This document shows, piece after piece, positions 1 to 9,439 of a stretch of DNA of 64,000 nt. Under the pieces are notes generated by a model. That model was not told where the DNA came from. It saw only the letters and a list, made by a program, of their open reading frames with translations, and made no database searches. The stretch's first letter is position 1; each line of letters starts with the position of its first letter. The position numbers and the translations under genes are program-made. The stretch comes from Parvularia atlantis (Eukaryota > Opisthokonta > Rotosphaerida): contig CALSCO010000506.1 of assembly GCA_943704415.1 (NCBI GenBank), positions 1 through 64,000 of the forward strand, in the 5' to 3' direction.

Positions 1-239
1 CCCCCTACAGCTATTGCGCGCTGCTGCCGCGCTTGCCCCCATCCCCGCAGCACCAACATCCCCCTCCCCGCTCGACCATTCCCTCCTGTCTGTTTTCCTC
101 TCCGGCCTCGCGTTTGCTCCCTGTTCCCTCCTGACTGCCGGCGGCGCACACCCTGCCGCGCACGCGTCCCTCCTGTTGTCCTGCATGCCGTGTCTCCAGT
201 TGCTGTGTGTGCCGCAAACGGAAGGATTTGAACAGATCG
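1..239. other. upstream region, no gene recognised
   Basis: Pyrimidine-rich, GC-rich sequence before the first gene. Short open frames exist on both strands but none shows a recognisable protein or a splice-supported structure. It probably holds the promoter of the hydratase gene and perhaps the end of a gene outside the window. Confidence 0.4.
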
Positions 240-1624
240 ATGGCTGCTGTCGACCAGAAGCGCGCCGTCGGCCACACGTTTGCGCCGCAGCCGGTGCGCC
301 TCGCACGCGCATCGTGTGTGCACGCGATGTGACGCGCACGTGTGCACGCACAGGTGGCCTACAACCGCCGCGACCTGCTGCTGTACGCGCTCGGCGTGGG
401 TGCGGACGAGCTCAAGTTCACCTATGAGCTTGACCCGGAGTTCGCGGCCCTGCCGTTCTACCCGGTCGTGCTCGGCCTCAAGGGCGCCTCGTCTGACGTC
501 GTCCCGTTCGGCGTGTCCAAGAAGCCTAAGGAGGGCGGCGGCGAGCAGGGCGGCATCGGCGGCGGCGTGCCGGGCATCCCCAAGTACGACCCCAACATGA
601 TCCTGCACGGCGAGCAGGCGCGCCGCATCTTGCCGCCAAGGGTGCTGCGCCGCCGGCCGCTGAGCGCGCACCGCAGTCGATCGAGCTGCTGCGCCCGCTC
701 CCGCTCGAGGGTCAGTTCACGCTCAACGGCAAGCTCGTGGGCGTGTGGGACAAGGGTGCGCGCGCTGTGCGATTGCTGCTGCTCAGCTGTTTTTCACGGC
801 GCAAGCGGGGCGCAGGCAAGGGCGCGCTGCTCGAGAACGAGCAGACGCTGGTCGACGCGCACGGCAACGCGATCGCCAAGCTGGTGCGCGGTCATGTGCG
901 TGCGCTGCGCTGCTCACGGCGCGTTGCGCAGCGCGGCGGAACGTTTGTGCGCGGCCTCGGCGGCTTTGGCGGCGAGAAGCAGCCCAAGCAGCCGTCGTAC
1001 GACCCGCCGGCGCGCGCGGCCGACAAGGTGCGCGCACGCGACGGGGCCGTCGCGCCTGGAGGGTTGCTGAAGCGCCGCACCGGCAGGTTGATGAGTGCAA
1101 GACGAGCCCGCAGCAGGCGATGCTCTACCGCCTCTCGGGCGACTACAACCCGCTGCACGCGGACCCCAAGGTTGCAACCAAGGTGCGGCTGCTGCGGCGC
1201 GTGGCGGGGACCGCTGCCGATGCGCCGGCCTGCAGGTCGGCTTCCCCAAGCCCATCTTGCACGGCCTGTGCACGTTCGGCATCGCCGGCCGCGCGATCCT
1301 CAAGCACTTTGCGGGCAACGACCCGAGCCGCCTCAAGTCGCTCAAGGTGCGGCTTTTTAACCGTGGGCCCTCCCGCGTGCCTCACGCGCACGCACGCGCG
1401 GCAGCTGCGCTTCGCCTCGCCAGTGTTCCCCGGCGAGACGATCGTGACCGAGATGTGGCTCGAGCGCGGCCAGGTCATCTTCCAGGTGCGCGCGCAGCGG
1501 CCGCGTTGCACAGCGCGCGCGCATCCTCACGCACGCTGCGCAGTCCAAGGTCAAGGAGCGCAACGTCGTCGTGCTCTCGGGCGGCTGCGCCGAGCTCAAC
1601 GGGGCGCCCGCGGCGCGCCTCTGA
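240..1624 (+). CDS. ECH2: peroxisomal (R)-specific enoyl-CoA hydratase 2 (MaoC-type)
   Basis: Hydrates trans-2-enoyl-CoA to (3R)-hydroxyacyl-CoA in peroxisomal beta-oxidation. The spliced product, about 300 residues, matches the hydratase-2 part of animal MFE-2 and stand-alone plant ECH2. The N-terminal hot-dog half carries [12 protein letters not shown] and ILHGEQ. The C-terminal half has the catalytic Asp/His motif [13 protein letters not shown] followed by [12 protein letters not shown] saw no dehydrogenase or SCP2 domain, so it is monofunctional. The start is the ATG at 240; the first intron is 294-353 and joins FAPQP to VAYNRRDLL. Further short introns lie near 640-674 and 754-814. The protein ends ...AARL, and ARL is an accepted PTS1 variant, which fits a peroxisomal site. 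The family call is firm; exact exon joins are by eye. Confidence 0.9.
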
Positions 1625-1767
1625 TCGCGCAGAGGTTCCGTGACGCGCGCCCCATGCTTGCGACTGTGTGGCTGTTTTGCGCTAATATAAATGGCCTCCG
1701 CACGCTGCTCGTCCCTCGCGCCTCGCCTGGTGCTCATGCCCCCCGGCCCCGCCCTCCGCGCGCAGAG

Positions 1768-2033
1768 ATGGAGCGCGACCGCGACTGGCGCACGCCCAAC
1801 CGCGCGCGGCCCGATCCGTGGGCCAAGCTGTACGAGTGGCGCATGTCGGGGCCGATGCGCAAGGCCGAGAATGTCAAGGCGCGCACGCGCACATCGCGCA
1901 AGCCAGCGCTGAACCCCACGCGCAGCGCATGTTCCCGGGCCTCGGGATCGCCATCGTCGCGTTCGGCGTGTACTGGGCCATGAACTACGAGCCGGCCAAG
2001 CCCGCGGCGAGCGGCGCCGGCGGCCACCACTGA
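1768..2033 (+). CDS. NDUFB3: NADH:ubiquinone oxidoreductase subunit NDUFB3 (B12)
   Basis: Small accessory subunit of the complex I membrane arm in the mitochondrial inner membrane. The first exon encodes RPDPWAKLYEWRMSGPM, which matches the DPW...EAWR motif of fungal and animal B12 subunits. After an intron starting GTCAAG near 1872 and ending CGCAG near 1927, the second exon encodes FPGLGIAIVAFGVYWAMNYE, the single membrane helix. It closes with a His-containing tail (GGHH) like other NDUFB3 proteins. The length of about 70 residues is short but normal for the family. The start at 1768 is the first ATG in the right frame; an upstream ATG at 1691 would not splice in frame. Confidence 0.85.
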
Positions 2034-2093
2034 CGCGCCCCGCGCGATTGTGCCCTGTGCAGCGAACGCCCAGCACTTTGCAACAGAGACACG

Positions 2094-2096
<3 letters not shown>

Positions 2097-2168
<72 letters not shown>
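2097..2168. repeat. (CA)36 microsatellite
   Basis: An uninterrupted CA dinucleotide run of 72 bp. It sits between the convergent stop codons of NDUFB3 (2033) and DOHH (2191), so it lies in the shared 3' UTR space of both genes. Confidence 0.97.
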
Positions 2169-2169
<1 letters not shown>

Positions 2170-2190
2170 GGAACTGCACACGCCGCGCGG

Positions 2191-3557
2191 CTACGCCACA
2201 GGCGCCTCGCTGATGCGCTGCAGGCCGTCGGCATACTCGAGCTTGCCCGAGTTCTCGTACGCGTACATGTCGAGCGCGACCTGTGCGCGCGGCCCGCACG
2301 TCGGTCAGCGTGCGCGCAAGGCAGCACAAGGCGCAGGCGCAGGCGCGCGCGTCGCACCTCGCAGCTCTCCTTGACCACGGCCACGGCGTCGCGGCGGAAC
2401 TCTTCCAGGATCGGGTACACCTCCGGCGTCGCGATCGACCCGAGCGCTGCGCGTCCGCCGGCGAGTGAACAAGGGGTCGACGCGCGCTGCACCACGCACC
2501 CTCGGCGCACTCGTGGCGGACCATCGGGTGCTCCTCGGCGCTGCGCAGGTTGCGCGTGAGCGCGGGCACAGCGGCCTGCCCGCCACCCGCCAGTGCGTTG
2601 GTTGAGCGTCCCTTGCCACAGCATGCAGCACGCAGCCGCACCTTGTGCGCGATCTGCCCGAGCACGTATGCGATCTCGTGGCGGAACAGCGCCGACGCGT
2701 CCTCGAGGCCGTCGGCCAGCGCGAGCACGGACGCCTCGTCGCCGCGGTTGCGCTGTCCGTCGCGCATCAGCCAAGTGAGCAGCACGAGGCGCGCGCGCAC
2801 CAGCGCAAACATCGCCCGGTACCGCTCAAACAGCGGCAGGCCCGCGTCCAGCAGCTGCGCGCGCAGCTCGAGCGTCGGCGCGGCCGCGCTCGGCGGCGCA
2901 GGGTCGACCGAGAGGTACGGACCGGGGCCGTCGCTGCCCTGCGCATTGATCTCGCCGCGCCGCCGGCGCAGCTCGTAGCGCACGCGGTCCACGGCGATCT
3001 CGCACGTCTCGGCGACCTCTGCACCGGGTGCGTGACACGAGCCGTCAGCGCGTGCGCACTCCCATGCACGTGCGGTTGCGCACCCTTCATCGGGTCCGCG
3101 CGGTACTTCTCCAGCAACTCGAGCGACTCCTCCTGCGCGAGCGCGCCGAGGGCCTCGGCCGCCTCGTGGCGCACCATCGGGTCCTCGCTTGCCGTCTCAA
3201 GCACGCGCGAGAGCACGCCCACCGCCGTCACGTCCTGCATCTGCCCGAGCACGTATGCGAGCTCGTGGCGCAGCAGTGCCGACGGGTCGCTGAAGCAACG
3301 CGCAATCTCCTGCGATACCGGGCGGCCGCGTCAGGCACCGCGCGCGTGCGCACGCACACGAGCCGTTCGCTCACCGTGACGGCGAGCGGGCCGTTGAGGT
3401 TGCGCAGGGTGAAGAGCGCGCGGAAGCGCTCGTGCAGCGGCGTCATCGTGCTGTTGAGCAGCGCACCGACCTTGCGGTACGTCTCCGGATCGCTCCGGGC
3501 CGCCGCGAGGGCGTCGTGCGGCACGCTGTCGCCCTCCAAGAGCGCCATGTGGTCCAT
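2191..3557 (-). CDS. DOHH: deoxyhypusine hydroxylase, HEAT-like repeat protein
   Basis: Hydroxylates the deoxyhypusine residue of eIF5A, the second and last step of hypusine synthesis, using a di-iron centre. The product has the two symmetrical halves of DOHH. The four iron-binding His-Glu pairs are all present: [12 protein letters not shown] and [11 protein letters not shown] in the first half, [12 protein letters not shown] and [10 protein letters not shown] in the second. The two halves are joined by the usual acidic/Pro-rich linker ([12 protein letters not shown]). The C-terminus KLEYADGLQ resembles the conserved end of animal DOHH. The ATG at 3557 gives [13 protein letters not shown]. 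Several short introns interrupt it. The partner enzyme DHPS is at 26634-28203. The NIT2 stop lies only 36 bp upstream. Confidence 0.93.
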
Positions 3558-3593
3558 TGCGCGCACTATGTACGGCTAGCTGGTCATCAACCA

Positions 3594-4817
3594 CTACGCG
3601 CGCCGCTCGACGCTGTACAGATCGGCGCGCTTCTGCTTGAGGACGGGGATGGCCTGGCGCAGCTCGTCGACCTTGGCGAGGTCTGCACGAGTACGGTGTG
3701 AGCGCGGGCGGGACACGTCTGCGCTCGCAACGGCACCGATGTCGGCGTAGACGATGGCCTCGGCGTGCTCGGTCGTCGCGATGACCTTGCCCCTGTGCGG
3801 ACTTGTCAGCCCTCGTCGAGCGCGCGTGCGAGCGCGGGCGGCCGCACCACGGGTCGACCACCGTGCTGTGGCCCCAGGCGACATAGTCGCCCTTCTCGTC
3901 GCGCGCCGGCGAGCACGTGGCAACGAAGAACTGGTTGTCGAGCGCGCTGTCGCCTTCAGTCAGCACGACCACGCGCGCAACGGCGGACAGCGCCGCACCG
4001 CGCGCGCTGCAGCAGCTCCCAGTGCAGCGGCCCCGTCGTCATGTTGAACGCGCCCGGGTAGAGCATCAGCCGCACGCCGTCCTGCTGCGCCAGGATCGCC
4101 AGCTCCGGGAAGCGGATGTCGTAGCAGATCGCGAGGCCAAAGCGCCCGTACTCTGCGCACGCGCGCGCGCGCGTACGCTTCAGACACGCGGCCGCGCACG
4201 TGCACAGCAGCAAGCAGCACCCGTGTCAAAGTGCGTGAAGCTGCTGCCCGGCGAGAGCACCTCCGACTCCTGGAAGCGGATGCCGCCGGGCACGTCGATG
4301 TCGAACAGGTGCACCTTGCGGTGCTTGGCGATCATGCGCCCCTGCGGGTCGTACACGGTCGCTGCGGCGGGGCGTCAGCACCGTGCTGCCCGCAGAGCCG
4401 CCGCGCGCCACCCGTGTTGTAGAACTTGTTGCTGCCGGCCTCGCCCTTCTCGGGGATCGAGCCTGCGCGCATCGCTCAGCCGCACCGCTGCGCGCTCGCA
4501 CCGCCACGCCCGCACCGCCGATCAGGTACACGAGCGACTTGCGCGCGGCCTCGGCGAGCGCGGCCGTCGTCTCGCCCGGGATGGGCTCGGCGTAGGCCGG
4601 GAAGTGCTTGGTGCCGTACGGCGAGTTGAAGCACTCCTGCGCCCGGAATTCGCGCGTGAGCGGCGAGAGCGCGCACGCCGGCGTCCGACGCGCGCACCGG
4701 CAGCGCGACGACCTTGGCGCCGGCCGCGGCGGCCTGCGCGATCAGCTCCGCGGCGCGCGCCACGTTGGCCTGCTTGTCGGCCGTGACCGCGAGCTGGATG
4801 AGCGCGAGCCGGAACAT
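3594..4817 (-). CDS. NIT2: omega-amidase (nitrilase-like protein Nit2)
   Basis: Carbon-nitrogen hydrolase that deamidates alpha-ketoglutaramate and alpha-ketosuccinamate in the cytosol or mitochondria. The spliced protein follows human NIT2 closely from [15 protein letters not shown] to DLYSVERRA. The catalytic triad is visible: Glu in ECFNSPYG, Lys in [14 protein letters not shown] and Cys in [11 protein letters not shown]. The motifs [20 protein letters not shown] and [16 protein letters not shown] are typical of NIT2 rather than NIT1. The ATG at 4817 aligns with the family start. At least six short introns are present. It lies in tandem between the glycosyltransferase gene and DOHH, with 52 and 36 bp gaps. 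Confidence 0.93.
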
Positions 4818-4869
4818 GACTGAAAGTGAACTCCTCATCGGGTGCGTCTGACGGACACAACGGAAGAGT

Positions 4870-6000
4870 TCACGCGAGCACGTCGGCCAGCGACGGCACG
4901 CGCTCGAGCAGACGCGCCGACAGCTCGGCCGCGCGCTCGGCCAGCGCCCGCCGCGACGCGAGCGCGTGCGACCAGTCGACGACGGGCATGTCGCCGCGCG
5001 TGAGATCGGCCGCGTCGGGCAGCAGCGTGGCGTCGTCGCGGTTGAGCAGCGGCACGCGGTAGCGGGGGTCGGCGTCGGTGCGCAGCGCGTCGGGCACGAC
5101 GGGCTCGTGCCAGGCCGCGAAGCTGTGCACGCCGACCTCGTAGTGGTTCGTCACCAGGCTCGCCTCGTCCGGCAGCGACGGGTAGAGCTGCACAAGGCCG
5201 CGGAAGACCATCCACTCGACCAGGTACTTCTTCCACGAGCGCCCCCAGCCGTGCGACGTGCTCGCAAACAGCTCGGGCAGCGCCACGCCCTGCCGCGCCG
5301 CGTAGTACGCCGCGAACCGCGTCCAGCGCGCCTCGGGCACCAGCACGCCCCAGCTGCACGGCACCTGCAGCGCAAACACACGCACGGCCGGCTGCGAGGC
5401 CGGCAGCACGTCGCTCGGGCGCCACGGCAGCGGCTCGATGCCCGTGCTCGTCGCCCGCGCGCGCAGCTCGTTAACGCGCGGCGTGTGCATCGCGTAGCCC
5501 ATCAGCTGCTCGTCCGCGTGCCCGTGGCGCGCCCAGTGGTCACGACAGCGCGTGGCGTAGCGGAATAACAGCGGGCTCGCCTCCAGATCGTCCTCGAGCA
5601 CGAGCGCGAGCGCGCCCGGGCGCAGCGCGGCCAGGCCCGTCATGATCGCGCGCTCGAGGCCCAGGTTGACCGGCTGCACCTCGACCGTCTTGCCGCCGAG
5701 GGGCCATGGCAGCCGATGCGCGAGCGCCGCCACGGCCGCCGCGCCGCCGCCGTCCACGTGCACGACGATGTCCACGCGCTCGCCCTGCGGCGGCGGCTCG
5801 GCGCGCAACATCGACGTCCAGAGGCGCTCGAGCGCGCGCGTGCGCTTCCAGGCAAACACGTGCACCTCGATCGGCTCGCGCCGTGCCGCCCGCCACGCCG
5901 CGAAGCCGCGCAGCGGCCGCACGAGCCGCGGGACGAGCGGCGGCGCGAGGGCCGCGAGCAGCAGCGCGAAGAGCGCAACGGCCGCCCACCTCGCCGGCAT
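4870..6000 (-). CDS. type II membrane glycosyltransferase, GT-A-like
   Basis: An intronless frame of 376 residues. An N-terminal signal anchor (hydrophobic run at residues about 5-25, preceded by MPARW) suggests a Golgi or ER type II protein. The next 100 residues have the start of a GT-A fold: IEVHVFAWKRTRALERLW, then VDIVVHVDGG, then LGLERAIMTG. The acidic motif LVLEDDLEASP is a good candidate for the DxD-type metal and nucleotide-sugar site. A later block, VPCSWGVLVPE...GWGRSWKKYL, looks like an acceptor region. I do not recognise the exact family; it resembles small GT2-like enzymes. The start codon is 36 bp from that of the divergent gene at 6037. The lack of introns is unusual here. Confidence 0.7.
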   Translation of the reverse strand: MPARWAAVALFALLLAALAPPLVPRLVRPLRGFAAWRAARREPIEVHVFAWKRTRALERLWTSMLRAEPPPQGERVDIVVHVDGGGAAAVAALAHRLPWPLGGKTVEVQPVNLGLERAIMTGLAALRPGALALVLEDDLEASPLLFRYATRCRDHWARHGHADEQLMGYAMHTPRVNELRARATSTGIEPLPWRPSDVLPASQPAVRVFALQVPCSWGVLVPEARWTRFAAYYAARQGVALPELFASTSHGWGRSWKKYLVEWMVFRGLVQLYPSLPDEASLVTNHYEVGVHSFAAWHEPVVPDALRTDADPRYRVPLLNRDDATLLPDAADLTRGDMPVVDWSHALASRRALAERAAELSARLLERVPSLADVLA

Positions 6001-6036
6001 TTGTCGCCGCCTAGCCGCCGCCCCGCAACGGCAGCC
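6001..6036. promoter_or_regulatory. 36-bp bidirectional start-to-start spacer
   Basis: The whole interval between the start codons of the glycosyltransferase (-) and the AT-hook-like gene (+). It contains no TATA-like element. A perfect GTCACGTGAC palindrome lies just inside the right-hand gene near 6063-6072. Both promoters must overlap each other or the coding sequence. Confidence 0.6.
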
Positions 6037-6303
6037 ATGGCCGAGGACAGCAGCAGTGACGCGTCACGTGACGAGTGGCGCCCATCTGCGGCGGCGCGCG
6101 CGGCGACGGCGCCGGCCAAGCGGCGGGCGCGCCCCCAAGGCAAGGGCAAGGGGAAGGCGGTGGCGGGCGACGGCGATGCGGACGAGCTGGGTGCGACGAA
6201 GAAGGGCGGGAGACGGCCAGCAGCAGCCAAGAAGACGACCAAGACGAAGACCACGACCGTTGCAGCGGCCAAGAAGCGCGGACGGCGGCCGATCACGCCG
6301 GCG

Positions 6304-6341
<38 letters not shown>

Positions 6342-7469
6342 CAATGCGGATGACGGTGCCGATGGCGATGCGGCCGACGGCAACGACAACGAGGCGAACG
6401 GCAACGACGGCGCGGCCGATGCCGACACCGACGATCCGACCGCGGCCGGCGTGCGGCGGCGCGACCACGCCGCGCTGCGCGCATTCATCGAGCGGCAGGT
6501 GCGGCTCATCTCGCGCCCGTTTGACGTCCCGCCCGAGTTTGTCGAGGACGCGGGCGCGCCCAAGGTGGCCGCCATCACCACGGCCGCGCGCAAGAGTGAG
6601 CCGAGCGCGCCTCACGTGCATTCTCTGGCTGCTCACACGCCCGCCGCGCAGTCAACGCGACCCTGCGCAAGGAGATCCAGCTGACGTTCAGCCAGCAGGC
6701 GCGGCGCAAGGTGATCGAGCAGCTGCTCGAGCTGCGCCAGAGCGAGCTGCACGCGCCCGAGGACGACGCGCCGCAGACCGCCGCAACCGGCGCAGACCTC
6801 GCGTGCGTCCTCTGTGCGCCACGGTGCCGGTGCCGCTCATGCACGCACGTGCGTGTACAGCGATCTCGACGGCTTCCCGGAGGACTGGCCCGCGCACCTG
6901 CCCGGCACCGACGACAAGCGGCGGCAGTGCGCCCCGCGCTCGTGCGCTCTCTTCCCGTGCGCTCACGCTCGCCGTGCACAGATACGCCGAGCTGCGCGCG
7001 CGCGTCTTCCCGCTTACACGGTCGGTCTGCGCGCTGCGCGAGAAGCTCGCGCATTACCAGGCACGCCCGCTGGCCCCGGGAATGCGCCGTAGCCGCTCAT
7101 GCTCTGCGTGCAGTCGCTCGTGTCGCAGCTCGAGACGGTCGACACGCGCGCGCTCAGCGCCTCGATGGTCTCGAGCGGTGGGCCGGTCGTGCACGCGCTC
7201 GGCCAGACGCGCTCGCTCGGTGCGCGCGGCAAAGGGCGACAAGCCGCTCGCTCTGCTCACGCTGGCGCGCAGCCAAAGAGGTGGCCGAGCGGCTCGGGCA
7301 ACGCAAGGACGCGGTGCGGCGCGCGCAGCGGGCTGCGGCCGCGCCGGGCAACGGCGTGAGTGCGCAGGCGGCGCCCGCGTCGGCCGCGCAGCTCGTGATG
7401 GACTTTTTCCAGCGGCGGCGGGCGGCCGTCGCGGCGCAGGGCGACGCGGAGGGGGCGGGCGAGCCGTAA
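6037..7469 (+). CDS. acidic nuclear protein with AT-hook-like motifs, unknown function
   Basis: I do not recognise this protein. The N-terminal 150 residues are basic then strongly acidic: two Gly-Arg-Arg-Pro cores (GGRRPAAAKK and KKRGRRPITPA) resemble AT-hooks, followed by a run of 12 Asp and more Asp/Asn-rich sequence. The remainder is mostly predicted helix: RRDHAALRAFIERQVRLI, then EIQLTFSQQARRKVIEQLL, then DLDGFPEDWPAHLPGTDD and a Leu-rich coiled-coil-like tail ending RRRAAVAAQGDAEGAGEP. The shape suggests a chromatin or kinetochore-type protein, but that is a guess. Five introns are inferred; one near 7060-7110 uses a GC-AG pair (CAG|GCACG). The ATG at 6037 is the only sensible start. 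Confidence 0.65.
6304..6339 (+). repeat. (GAC)12 trinucleotide repeat encoding poly-Asp
   Basis: A pure GAC run inside the acidic region of the AT-hook-like gene. It encodes twelve Asp residues and is likely length-variable. Confidence 0.95.
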
Positions 7470-7508
7470 TCAGCTTTTTTTTTTGGCGGGGTCGTGTACA
7501 AAACAAGA

Positions 7509-9294
7509 TCACTCTTTGATCGGCGCGTCCTCGAGCGCCTCGCGCGCCTCGGCCTGCTTGATGTCCTCGCGCAGCCCGGCCGACGCGTCGGGCACGATCG
7601 ACAGGTCGAGGTCGATCATGTAGTTGAGGTACTTGCCGCGGAGCAGCGACGACGTGTTGTCCCACTTGAAAACGTACGTACCGACCTGCTCCGCCGCCGC
7701 GCGCACGTCAGACCAGCGCACCACACGGCGCACGCGCGCGTTCCCACCTTGGCGTTCGGGATCGTCCCGACCACGGGCTTCACATGCGACTCACGCACCG
7801 ACACGGCCTCGAGGACCTCCTCCACGCCCGCGTCGCCGCCGCTGTCCTTGCTGGCCGGGCGGAAGACGATGCCGAACGCGATGTTGTAGTCCTTAGTCGT
7901 GAAGCGGTACTTGAGCGTCGCGCCGGCCTCCTCGACCTCGATCTCCTCCGCGAAGGCGTCGCGCGGGTAGATGTACTTTTGCACCGAGTCGAGGTCGGCG
8001 AGGCGCTCTGTTGCGGCCCGTGGGGCGGGTCAGGCACACGGCATCGCGGCCCGCGCGCCTGACGCACCGGGCTGGTAGCACGGCACGCAGCCCGTGCTCA
8101 TGTGCGAGCACGTGCACTTGCCGCCGAGGAAGTCCGGCAAGTTGGCCTCGTCGACGTGCCTGAGCACCTCCTGCACGTGCGCGAGCGCCGGCCGTCAGCG
8201 CCAGGGCCCCCCATCGCGCCGCGGCGCGTGCCTTCTGGTAGTCGGTGCCGAGGATGTAGACCTTCTCGAGCACGCGCTTGTCGAGGCCGATCTTCAGCAC
8301 GGCCCAGAACTTGGTGAAGACGGGCGGCGCGTTGACGACAAACACCTGCGCAGCGGGACGCGCGTAAGTGACGTCGCGCGCCTTCACGGCCTGCACACAC
8401 CTTGTGCAGGCGCTCCGGGTAGTGATCCTGATCGATCTTGCCAAAGTTCTGCAGATACTTGAGCGCGTCCAGCTTGAACATGTGCCAACCGAGGCCGCGC
8501 AGGTCGAGGATGGCCGTGACCTTGGTCACGCGCTCGTCCGTGTTCTTGCTGATCGAGCGCAGCAGGCGGTCAAAGGCAAACTCGTTCAGCTGCACGAGGG
8601 GTGTACGGAGCGTGAGCAGACTGCGGCGGTGCGAGCGAGCGCGGAAGAGGTGGCACCCTGATGTGCCAGTCGATCGCCGTATCCATCGGCACGGTCTTGG
8701 GGAAGGCCGACGCGTCGTGCATGCCCGTGCGCTCAATGTACAGCGGGTTGCCGTTCTTGTCCGTCTTGTGCCAGCAGAAGCCGCCAGTGGCCTTGAGGCA
8801 CGCCGCGTACGGCCCTGGCGCCACGTGCTCAGCCGCGTCTCCGTGCGCGCCGCACCGATATCGCGCACCGGCGCCGACTTCCGGGTCGCGGTCGCCCAGC
8901 CACGAATAGCCGCGGATCGCGATCAGCGGCGGCTGGCCTTCGTCAGGGAACACCTGGTGCGTGCGCGCGTCATGAATGCCGCATCGGATGCGTCCGGCGC
9001 GCGCACGCGCCTTGAGCTCGTCCAGCTTGCGCTCCTTGCGCCACTGCAGCGTGTCGCGCAGCATCTTGGCGGCCTTGTCGACGTGCTTGCGCCGCGCGAT
9101 CAGGAAGCGGAACAGCTCGACGTCGTCCCACGCCGCGTCGCTGCCGAGCTCGGGCACGGCCGCGCGCAGCTGCGCCCGCTCCACCCGGTCAGCACACGGC
9201 CGACGCTGCGAGCGCGCGCAGGCGGCACCTGCGCGAGCAACGCGGCCGACTCGGCCACCGTCGCGCGATCGAGCTCGTCGCCACTCGCGCTCAT
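7509..9294 (-). CDS. SEC14L: SEC14-like lipid transfer protein (CRAL-TRIO + GOLD)
   Basis: Phosphoinositide or hydrophobic-ligand transfer protein of the SEC14L family. The N-terminal CRAL-TRIO-N region has WDDVELFRFLIARRKHVDKA. The CRAL-TRIO lipid-binding domain follows with GNPLYIERTG, ILDLRGLGWHMFKLDALKYL and VFVVNAPPVFTKFWAVLK, then VYILGTDYQK and the cysteine-bearing LPDFLGGKCTC. The C-terminal third is a beta-rich GOLD domain (LKYRFTTKDYNIAFGIVFR ... FKWDNTSSLLRGKYLNYMID), as in SEC14L1-4. The start at 9294 (MSASGDELDR) is the first ATG in frame. About eight introns. Its stop is 40 bp from the convergent stop at 7469. Confidence 0.9.
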
Positions 9295-9300
9295 CGTGCG

Positions 9301-9336
9301 TGCGTGCGTGCGTGTGTGTGTGTGGGGGGGGGGGGG
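9301..9336. repeat. (TGCG)n/(TG)n tract ending in a 13-G run
   Basis: Simple sequence just upstream of the SEC14-like start codon: TGCG repeats, then TG repeats, then 13 uninterrupted G (9324-9336). It lies in the 145-bp gap between SEC14L and CCDC93. The poly-G may form unusual structure or be prone to slippage. Confidence 0.9.
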
Positions 9337-9439
9337 AAGGCGCAGAGAGACGCGGGCTGCGTGAGCGGCCAGCGGTCAGCAAAGCACGCGCGTGTGTGCG
9401 CATCACGCTAGAATCTGGTGCACAACAGCGCTGTATGCA

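Noticed and set aside
1357-2181. Minus-strand frames containing a long Val-Cys or Thr-His repeat
   Set aside because: The repeat is just translation of the CA microsatellite at 2097-2168.
5642-7519. A 625-codon plus-strand frame spanning the glycosyltransferase and AT-hook-like genes
   Set aside because: Arg/Ala/Thr-rich shadow of genes with recognisable motifs in other frames; it has no domain.
9324-9336. G-quadruplex at the poly-G run
   Set aside because: A single G13 run could form intermolecular or slipped structures, but four separate G-tracts are not present; kept only as a repeat.
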